This document shows positions 58,354-64,000 of a stretch of DNA of 64,000 bases, piece after piece (position 1 is the stretch's first letter; the number at the start of each line of letters is the position of its first letter). The notes under the pieces were generated by a model, which did not search any database, was not told the origin of the DNA, and saw nothing but the letters and a program-made list of their open reading frames with translations. Source of the stretch: Rubrivirga litoralis (GTDB lineage: Bacteria > Bacteroidota > Rhodothermia > Rhodothermales > Rubricoccaceae); contig NZ_JAVRHT010000003.1 of the NCBI RefSeq assembly GCF_031846415.1, positions 1-64,000 on the forward strand, written 5' to 3'. The translations under genes and the position numbers were made by a program.

Positions 58354-58361
58354 TAGCTTCC
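58354..58361 (+). promoter_or_regulatory. Candidate -7 promoter core TAGCTTCC
   Basis: TAGCTTCC lies about 56 bases before holB and is followed by ACCACCCCGCCCG, the typical leader. Confidence 0.4.
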
Positions 58362-58417
58362 ACCACCCCGCCCGCGCCACGGGCGGGGCGGTCGGATTCC
58401 ACCCCGCCCCCACAAAC

Positions 58418-59605
58418 ATGCCCTGGAGCCGCGTCGTCGGACAGGAACGGTCCACCGACGTCTTGGCCCGCGCCCTCTCGTCGGGCCGCGTGGCCGGGAC
58501 CTACCTCTTCCACGGGCCGGCCGGCACCGGCCCGCGCGCCGCCGCGCTCGCGTTCGCCCAGGCCCTCCAGTGCGAGCGGCGCGGGCGGGGCGGACCCGAC
58601 GACGACGCCTGCGGCGTGTGCCTCGCCTGCACCAAGACCGCTCGCCTCATCCACCCCGACGTCCACGTCTACCTCCCGTTTCCGCGGACCTCGACGCGGG
58701 CGGGGCAGGACGAGCGGCCCAAGGACTACGCCGAGCGCCTGGCGCGGCTCGCGCTCGACCCGTACGCGCCCGTCGACTACCGGCAGCGGGCGACGCTCGA
58801 CGCCGAGGGCGCGCAGAACAAGCAGGTCCAGCACCGGAAGGTGCCCGTCGACCAGTTCCTCCGCCACGACATGACGTTCGTGCCCGCCGAGGGCCGCCAC
58901 GTCGTCGGCGTGCTGACGGACGCGGACCACCTGCGGACCGAGGCGGCCAACTCACTCCTCAAGCTCTTGGAGGAGCCGGCGCCCGATGTGGTCCTGATCC
59001 TGACGGCCGAGCGCGTCGAGAACGTGCTCCCGACGATCCTCTCGCGGTGCCAGCGCGTCCGATTCGACCCGCTCCCGGCCGCGGCCATCGAGGGCGCGCT
59101 CGTGGCCCGCGACGTGGCGGCCGACCGCGCCGCGTTCGTCGCTCGCATGGCCGACGGCTCGCTCACGCGCGCCCTCGAGCTCGTGGGCAGCGAGGCGCTC
59201 CACGCCCACCGCGCGCTCGCGCTCGACTTTCTGCGGACGGCCTACACGGGCCGCCCCGACCTCCTGGCGCCCGTCGTGTCGAAGGCGGCGGGGCTCGGGC
59301 GCGAGACGCTCAAGTCGTGGTTCGACCTCGTCACGCTGTGGGTCCGCGACCTCGTGCTCCAGTCGGCCGGCGCCGAGGGCCGGCTCGTGAACGTGGACCA
59401 GGCCGAGGCCGTGGGCAAGTTCGTCGCCCACCTCCCCGACGCCGACCTCCCCGCCATGACGGCGCTCGTGGCGCAGGCCGCCGACGCCGTCGCAGCCAAC
59501 GGCAACGCCACGCTCGTGCTGACGGCGCTCTCGTACGGGCTCCGCGACGCCATGCTCGGCCGCCCGGCGGAGCGCCTGTTCACCCCGCTCGACGTGGCCG
59601 CGTGA
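58418..59605 (+). CDS. holB: DNA polymerase III subunit delta prime
   Basis: This 395-residue clamp-loader subunit has MPWSRVVGQERSTDVLARAL, GPAGTGPRAAALAFAQ in place of a functional P-loop (the lysine is lost, as usual for delta prime), and a zinc finger (LQCERRG...CGVCLAC). FVPAEGRHVVGVLTDADHL, NSLLKLLEEPAPDVVLILTAE and LPTILSRCQRVRF follow. The insertion of charged sequence after the zinc finger (about 75-130) is longer than in gammaproteobacteria but usual in Bacteroidota. The ATG follows CCACCCCGCCCCC. A word-repeat arm begins at its stop. Confidence 0.95.
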   Translation: MPWSRVVGQERSTDVLARALSSGRVAGTYLFHGPAGTGPRAAALAFAQALQCERRGRGGPDDDACGVCLACTKTARLIHPDVHVYLPFPRTSTRAGQDERPKDYAERLARLALDPYAPVDYRQRATLDAEGAQNKQVQHRKVPVDQFLRHDMTFVPAEGRHVVGVLTDADHLRTEAANSLLKLLEEPAPDVVLILTAERVENVLPTILSRCQRVRFDPLPAAAIEGALVARDVAADRAAFVARMADGSLTRALELVGSEALHAHRALALDFLRTAYTGRPDLLAPVVSKAAGLGRETLKSWFDLVTLWVRDLVLQSAGAEGRLVNVDQAEAVGKFVAHLPDADLPAMTALVAQAADAVAANGNATLVLTALSYGLRDAMLGRPAERLFTPLDVAA

Positions 59606-59762
59606 GGGGGAGGAATGGAGGGATTGGGGATGAGAGAGGGATGAGCGGGCGGGGCGGCCCGGTGCGTGACCCGCGACGCGTGGTGGGGGGAGGCGTCGCG
59701 GACCACCCCGCCCGCGTCTCTCTGCTCATCCCTCTGTCCCTCGCTCCCCCGTCCCTCCTCTA
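59605..59762. repeat. Inverted short-word arms, locus 8
   Basis: The left arm (59605-59647) has GGAATGGAGGGATTGGGGAT and GAGAGAGGGATGAGC; the right arm (59717-59762) has GCTCATCCCTCTGTCCCTCG and CCCGTCCCTCC. AGAGGGATGAGC (12 bases) matches exactly across. An inverted G/C-box pair lies between. The right arm ends at the stop of the TraB-like gene. Confidence 0.75.
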
Positions 59763-60632
59763 CATCCGCTCGACCGTGTAGCCGTCCTCGCGGAGCATCT
59801 CGACCACGCTCTGCGGGCCGACAAGGTGGCCGGCGCCGACGACGACGAGCGCGTCGTGGTCGCGGGCGAGGAGCGAGAGGACCTGCGGGACCCACGCCCG
59901 GTTGCGCGTGACGAGCAGGGCCTCGAACACCTCGGGCTGCGTCATGCCCTCGTTGATGAGCGTCACGAGGGCCTCGTCGTCGCCGGTCGACCACGCGTCG
60001 ACCATGTCGTCGAACATCTCGCTGGGGTCCGTGTCGGCGTCCTCGATGCTGTCCATCAGGAACGCGACCTGGACGTCGGTCGGGAGGTCGTCGAAGGCGG
60101 CCGTCTGAAGCGCGATGGTCTCGAACGGGACGCGCTCCTTGTCGTCGGCCTTGGCGCGGGCGAACAGGTGTGCGTCGACGCCGCCGCCGGGCGTGGCCCC
60201 GGCGCGCTGGGCCATGAGCGCGCTGTAGGTGAGCCCCGCGAGCCACGGCTCGAACGCGTCGAAGGCGCCAGCCGGCACGCCGAGCGGGGCGACGGCGTCG
60301 TCGAACGCCGCCTTCTGCTCGGCGGTCAGCGCCTCGGCCACGGTCTCCTCGTCCATCCCGGCCACCATCATGCCCTGGGCGCCGGCCTGCGCTAGGTCCA
60401 GGTCGAGCTCGAAGGCGACGACGTCGGCGGCGTCGTAGGCGGCCTCGACGTGGGCGGGGAGGGGGAGCGCGTCGGCGGGCAGAAAGTGGACGGAGCCGAG
60501 CAGAACCACGCGGCTGTCGCCGTCCTCCAGGACGAACATCGGCGGGCGCCGGTCGTCGGGCTCCTCGTCGCTCTGGGCGAGGGCGGGGAGGGCGAGCGTG
60601 AGCGCGAGGAAGGCGGCGAGTGCGAGGCGCAT
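59760..60632 (-). CDS. TraB/GumN family secreted protein
   Basis: This 290-residue protein has a signal peptide (LALAAFLALTLALPALAQ) and the TraB/GumN pattern. The family histidine is in VVLLGSVHFLPADALPLP, the conserved acid in VVAFELDLD, and the C-terminal repeat of the histidine motif in ALVVVGAGHLVGPQSVVEML. TraB/GumN proteins belong to a proposed metallopeptidase group related to Tiki proteases. No role is evident from the neighbours. Confidence 0.93.
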   Translation of the reverse strand: MRLALAAFLALTLALPALAQSDEEPDDRRPPMFVLEDGDSRVVLLGSVHFLPADALPLPAHVEAAYDAADVVAFELDLDLAQAGAQGMMVAGMDEETVAEALTAEQKAAFDDAVAPLGVPAGAFDAFEPWLAGLTYSALMAQRAGATPGGGVDAHLFARAKADDKERVPFETIALQTAAFDDLPTDVQVAFLMDSIEDADTDPSEMFDDMVDAWSTGDDEALVTLINEGMTQPEVFEALLVTRNRAWVPQVLSLLARDHDALVVVGAGHLVGPQSVVEMLREDGYTVERM

Positions 60633-60644
60633 GCGGGGGCGGGG

Positions 60645-60905
60645 CGGGTGACGGGTGAAGAGTAACGGGTGACGGGCGAGGAGAAAGGGGATTCCGCCGC
60701 CCCGCTCGGCGCAGGCCGTGTAGGGGTGGACCGCGCGCCGGCTCTGGTCTCCCCGCACGGCCCGGGACCGCCCCGCCCGCGCTGGTCGCTCCGCCCGACC
60801 GGACACCATGCACCGTGTCTCTACGTCTGTCAACACGTCTTTCGACGGCCCACCCCGCCGCCGGGCGGGGCGGCTCGTCACCCGTCGCTCGTCGCCCGCT
60901 ACTCC
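60645..60905. repeat. Inverted short-word arms, locus 9
   Basis: The left arm (60645-60684) has GGTGACGGGTGAAGAGTAAC and GGGTGACGGGCGAGGAG; the right arm (60872-60905) has GCTCGTCACCCGTCGCTCG and CGCCCGCTACTCC. Words match as complements. The right arm contains the FKBP stop codon. About 185 bases without a gene lie between the arms, including a box. Confidence 0.7.
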
Positions 60906-61318
60906 ACGCGCGTCAGGTCGAACGTGAGCGCCTGGCCGGCGAGCGGGTGGTTGGCGTCGAGCGTCACGCCGTCCTCGCCCACCTCCGTCACCGTGGCCTC
61001 GATCGCGCCGCCGCCCTGGACGCCGAGCTGGAGCCGCTGGCCGGGCGCGGGCTGGACGCCGTCGGGGAACGCGTCGGTGGGGACGACGAGGAGGCGCTCG
61101 GGGTCGCGCGCGCCGTACGCCTCCTCCGCCGGCAGGCGGACCGTCTTGCGGTCGCCGACCTCCATCGTGGCCACGGCCGCGTCGAACCCGGCGACGACCT
61201 CGCCGACGCCGAGCGTGAACGCGAGCGGCTCGCGGCCCTCGGACGAGTCGAACACGGTCTCGTCGTCGAGGCGGCCGGTGTAGTGAACGCGAACGGTGTC
61301 GCCGGTCTGGGCAGGCAT
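60899..61318 (-). CDS. FKBP-type peptidyl-prolyl isomerase, SlyD-like
   Basis: This 139-residue protein has the SlyD-type FKBP fold: VRVHYTGRLDDETVFDSSEG, LGVGEVVAGFDAAVATMEVG and KTVRLPAEEAYG form the isomerase part. The region from LLVVPTDAFPDG to GVTLDANHPLAGQALTFDL is the insert-in-flap chaperone domain and closing strands. The metal-binding His/Cys tail of E. coli SlyD is absent. It should speed proline isomerisation and hold folding proteins in the cytoplasm. Confidence 0.95.
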   Translation of the reverse strand: MPAQTGDTVRVHYTGRLDDETVFDSSEGREPLAFTLGVGEVVAGFDAAVATMEVGDRKTVRLPAEEAYGARDPERLLVVPTDAFPDGVQPAPGQRLQLGVQGGGAIEATVTEVGEDGVTLDANHPLAGQALTFDLTRVE

Positions 61319-61416
61319 GGAGTGTGGGGGTGGGGGCGGGGAGGGATGGCCGCCGGCGGTGTCCGGTTCCGCGTGCCCGGCCGCCCCGCCCACACGAAGC
61401 CCGCGCCCTCCACCGT

Positions 61417-63276
61417 ATGTTCGACCGCCCCGCCCGCCGCCGTCCCTTGGTCCTCCGCCCCGCGCTCCTCGCCGTCGTCGCCCTGGGGGCCGTGGCCGTT
61501 GGGCCGGGCGGGGCGGCGCAGACGGCCGAGGGCAACGGGCGCCGGTGCGGCGTCGAGAACCCGCCGCCGGCTCAGGTCGAGCGCACGACGCAGATCGTCC
61601 AGCGGCGGCGGGCGCTGGGTGCGCTCCGCCCCGCCCTCCGCGCAGTCGAGGGGCCGGTCATGGTGCCGGTCGCCGTCCACGTCGTCTCGGACGGGGGCGG
61701 GGCGGTCGTGACCGACGCCCAGGTGGCGGCGCAGGTCGACGTGCTCAACGCGGCGTTCGGCGGCCTGGACTTCCAGTTCGTGCTGGCCGCCCTCGACCGG
61801 ACCGAGAACGAGGACTGGGGGCGCCGCCTCCGGCTGCGCTCTAGCGCCGAGCGCGAGATGAAGCGGGCGCTCGCGCTCGACCCGACCGTCTACCTCAACC
61901 TCTACGTCCCGGCCACGCTCGCCGAGGACTATTTGGGCTGGGCCACGCTCCCCGACGAGCGCGACGCCGAGACCCCGCTCGACGGCGTCGTCGTCGGCGG
62001 GCGAGCGTTCCCGGGCGGGGCGGCCGTCCCGTTCAACGAGGGCGACACGGCCGTGCACGAGGTGGGCCACTGGGCCGGCCTGCTCCACACGTTCGACGGG
62101 GCGTGCTCGGCCCCCAACGACGGCGTGGCCGACACGCCATGGGAGCGGTTCGGGGCCACGGGCTGCCCCGTCGGCCGCGACACGTGCCGGCCGGAGGACG
62201 AGGGACCCGACGGCCAGCCGCTGGGCGCCGCGGCCGAGGGCCTCGACCCGATCCAGAACTACATGGACTACTCGGACGACGCCTGCATGACCGAGTTCAC
62301 GCCCGGCCAGCGCGACCGCGCGCGGGCGCTCACGGCCGAGTTCCGCCCTGCCGTCGCCGCCGGCGGCCGCGTGGTGGCCACCGTCGCGCGGTCGGCGTTC
62401 CGCGGCGCCTTCGTGGGCGTGCCCCAGACCGCCCCGCTCCGCGTCGTCAACACGGCGTCGGAGCCCGTCACGATCACGGCCGTCCGCTCGTCGGACCCGG
62501 CGTTCGCGGTGGGCGGGGTGGGGACCGTCGTGCCGGCCGCCGGCGTGGCCGTCCTCGACCTTGTGTTCACGCCGGCCGCGGCCGGGGCCGCCGGAGCCAC
62601 GATCACGGTCGAGACCGACCGCCCCGCCCTCGCCGTCGTGCCGGCCACGGTCACGGCGGCGGCCTCGCTCCCGCCCATCGCCCGCGTCGGGACCGAGCCC
62701 GTCCGCGTCGTGGCGCTGGAGGACGAGCGCGTCGAGGTCGAGCTTGAGCTCGTCAACGAGGGCGGGGCGGCGCTCACGTATTCGGTCGGCGCCGCCCCGC
62801 CCTGGGTCGCCGCCGTCGAGCCGGCCGAGGGCACGCTCGCGCCGGGCGGGGCGGCCGGGCTCGTCGTCACGGTCTCGACCGAAGGGCTCGACGTGCCGGC
62901 CGGGCAGCGCGAGCGCGAGGTCGCGGGCGCGCTCTCGATCGCGACCAACGACCCGCTCCGCCCGGCCGTCGAGGTCCCGCTCGTGGCCGTCGTGTCCGAG
63001 CGACCCGACGCGTTCGCCGTCGGCAACCCGTACCCGAACCCCGGGCGCGGGCGGATCACGGTCCCTCTCGCGTTCCCCGACGACGCGGACGGCGTGACGG
63101 TCGAGGTCTACGACGCGCTCGGCCGGCGCGTGGCCGTGCTGGCGGAGGGCGCCGCGTTCGCGGCCGGCTTCCGCGACCTCGTCTGGGACGCCGCCGGCGC
63201 CCCGTCCGGCGTCTACGTCGTCCAGGCCCGCTCGGCGGGCGGGGCGGACGTGGGGCGCGTGGTGGTGGCGCGGTAG
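61417..63276 (+). CDS. Secreted M43-family zinc metalloprotease with sorting domain
   Basis: This 619-residue protein has a signal peptide (LALLAVVALGAVAVG-like stretch, to about residue 34) and an M43 (pappalysin/cytophagalysin) catalytic domain. The extended zinc motif is HEVGHWAGLLH (His214, Glu215, His218, His224), and the Met-turn is in NYMDYSDDACMTEFTPGQ. Two beta-sandwich domains follow (about 310-420 and 425-530; FRVVNTASEPVTI-like and LELVNEGGAALTYSV). The last 90 residues (GNPYPNPGRGRITVPL, EVYDALGRRVAVL, GVYVVQARS) are a T9SS-type sorting domain, so it is probably exported by the type IX system. The start ATG is inside TATGTTCG. Confidence 0.94.
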   Translation: MFDRPARRRPLVLRPALLAVVALGAVAVGPGGAAQTAEGNGRRCGVENPPPAQVERTTQIVQRRRALGALRPALRAVEGPVMVPVAVHVVSDGGGAVVTDAQVAAQVDVLNAAFGGLDFQFVLAALDRTENEDWGRRLRLRSSAEREMKRALALDPTVYLNLYVPATLAEDYLGWATLPDERDAETPLDGVVVGGRAFPGGAAVPFNEGDTAVHEVGHWAGLLHTFDGACSAPNDGVADTPWERFGATGCPVGRDTCRPEDEGPDGQPLGAAAEGLDPIQNYMDYSDDACMTEFTPGQRDRARALTAEFRPAVAAGGRVVATVARSAFRGAFVGVPQTAPLRVVNTASEPVTITAVRSSDPAFAVGGVGTVVPAAGVAVLDLVFTPAAAGAAGATITVETDRPALAVVPATVTAAASLPPIARVGTEPVRVVALEDERVEVELELVNEGGAALTYSVGAAPPWVAAVEPAEGTLAPGGAAGLVVTVSTEGLDVPAGQREREVAGALSIATNDPLRPAVEVPLVAVVSERPDAFAVGNPYPNPGRGRITVPLAFPDDADGVTVEVYDALGRRVAVLAEGAAFAAGFRDLVWDAAGAPSGVYVVQARSAGGADVGRVVVAR

Positions 63277-63336
63277 CCGCGTTCCTGCGCCACCCCGCCC
63301 CGCCGTCTCCGCGAGCTGTTTCGGGGCGTCCTCCGG

Positions 63337-63430
63337 GCGGGTACGGGTACCCGGTACGGGGTACGGCTCCAGGTGAGCTCCCAAGCCGCCCACCCTGTAC
63401 CTCGTACCCCGTACCCTCTCGTAGTCTGGA
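63337..63430. repeat. Inverted short-word arms, locus 10
   Basis: GGGTACGGGTACCCGGTACG and GGGGTACGG (63337-63366) face CCTGTACCTCGTACCCCGTAC and the following CCTCTCGTA (63394-63425). The unit is a GTACGGG-like heptamer. An inverted G/C-box pair (63290-63300, 63435-63445) brackets the element between two convergent genes. Confidence 0.75.
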
Positions 63431-63451
63431 GCGAGGGCGGGGCGGTGCCCG

Positions 63452-64000
63452 TCATGCCGAGACGGCCGCCTCGTCCTCCCGGTACGTCCACACGAGAACC
63501 CCGAGCGCGGCGGCCCCGAACGCGAGCAGCGCCGCCCCGCGCAGCGGCGTCCCCAGGAGCAGCCCGCCGACGCCGAACAGCGCCGCGTAGACGGCCGCCA
63601 CGCCCAGCGCCCAGCGCAGCGCGAGCCGGCCCAGCCCGCTGTCCGCCACCACGTCCGCGTTTCGGGCCGCGACGGGCCGCCACCCCGCCCCGCCCGGGCG
63701 GATGCGCCGGTAGAACGCGTCGAGCGCCTCGGGCGGGGTGGGCCGCGTGAGGAACGTGGCGCCCAGCCAGCAGACGGTCGTGATGCCGACGATGCCGTAG
63801 AGGTTGACCGGGAAATCGGCCGTCAGGAACGGGACGTCCGCCCCGCCCAGCTGGAGCGCGACGAGCACGACCGGGACGACCGTCGCCGTCAGCTCGCTCC
63901 ACGCGTTCACGCGCCACCAGTACCACCGCAGGATGAGGACCAGGCCCAGCCCGGCCGACGCGCTCAGCACCAGCCCCCACGCGTCGGCGATCGTGTCCAG
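63452..64000 (-). CDS. Sodium/solute symporter, C-terminal part (cut by window edge)
   Basis: The frame stays open to the window end, so only the last 182 residues are visible. DTIADAWGLVLSASAGLGLVLILRWYWWRVNAWSE is the late-helix signature of SSS-family transporters (the LRWYWWRVNAWSE stretch is highly typical). The region after it (VNLYGIVGITTVCWLGATFL) and the cytoplasmic linker RPTPPEALDAFYRRIRPGGAGW also fit. Two or three further membrane helices follow, ending EDEAAVSA. Substrate cannot be inferred from the tail. Confidence 0.88.
   Translation of the reverse strand: MDTIADAWGLVLSASAGLGLVLILRWYWWRVNAWSELTATVVPVVLVALQLGGADVPFLTADFPVNLYGIVGITTVCWLGATFLTRPTPPEALDAFYRRIRPGGAGWRPVAARNADVVADSGLGRLALRWALGVAAVYAALFGVGGLLLGTPLRGAALLAFGAAALGVLVWTYREDEAAVSA

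Overview
This 64 kb window is one chromosome segment of a very GC-rich bacterium. The gene content suggests the Bacteroidota/Rhodothermota side of the tree, and a Rhodothermota family such as Rubricoccaceae is my best guess; this is inference, since no marker gene is present. Supporting signs are two secreted proteases ending in Por/T9SS-type sorting domains, recurrent TAnnTT promoter cores resembling the Bacteroidota -7 element, C-rich leaders without Shine-Dalgarno sequences, many GTG starts, and a tyrosine catabolic pair hpd-hmgA. I see no insertion sequence, prophage, CRISPR array or rRNA. There is one tRNA (anticodon CAT).

Layout. 0.35-6 kb: outer-membrane barrel proteins, a periplasmic beta-carbonic anhydrase, a DinB-family protein, and a TIM-barrel isomerase coupled to a degenerate M28-like lipoprotein. 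6.2-8.1 kb: a bacterial dynamin-like GTPase. 8.3-19.3 kb: a minus-strand type IV pilus/type II secretion-like operon with three pilin-like surface proteins, a PilT-like ATPase, a PilM-PilN fusion, a PilO-PilP fusion and a PilQ-like secretin. 19.5-27 kb: a peroxiredoxin-like lipoprotein, the fused mutase IcmF and a subtilase. 27.3-34.6 kb: pabB-pabC for p-aminobenzoate, a DUF937 protein, PPK2, a YkvA protein and a PQQ-type sugar dehydrogenase. 35-41 kb: an active/inactive M16 peptidase pair, a DUF2993-like lipoprotein and an acyl-CoA synthetase. 41.2-44.7 kb: an envelope cluster of membrane and LEA-like proteins. 44.8-50 kb: a PAS-SpoIIE phosphatase, an orphan protein and hmgA-hpd. 50-58 kb: GNAT, e(P4)-type phosphatase, alpha/beta hydrolase, dolichol/phytol-kinase-like protein, DUF3140, a K+ channel and a GT4 glycosyltransferase. 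58-64 kb: tRNA, holB, a TraB/GumN protein, a SlyD-like FKBP, an M43 metalloprotease and the C-terminal end of a sodium/solute symporter cut by the window edge.

The most unusual content lies in and between the genes. First, a G/C box (GGGCGGGGCGG or GGGCGGGGTGG and complements) sits in nearly every gap. Its C-rich form precedes start codons on the coding strand, and inverted pairs of it lie between the stops of 11 of 12 convergent gene pairs, where they can fold as stem-loops. Second, at about ten loci a run of short degenerate repeat words, different at each locus, is answered by the reverse-complement words on the far side of a G/C box. These arms often contain the neighbouring stop codons, and one such pair lies in frame inside icmF. 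Third, an exact 15-bp tandem duplication occurs in both pabB and the GT4 gene, read in different frames. Together these suggest a system of short repeats acting at DNA or RNA level, which I could not match to a described family from memory.
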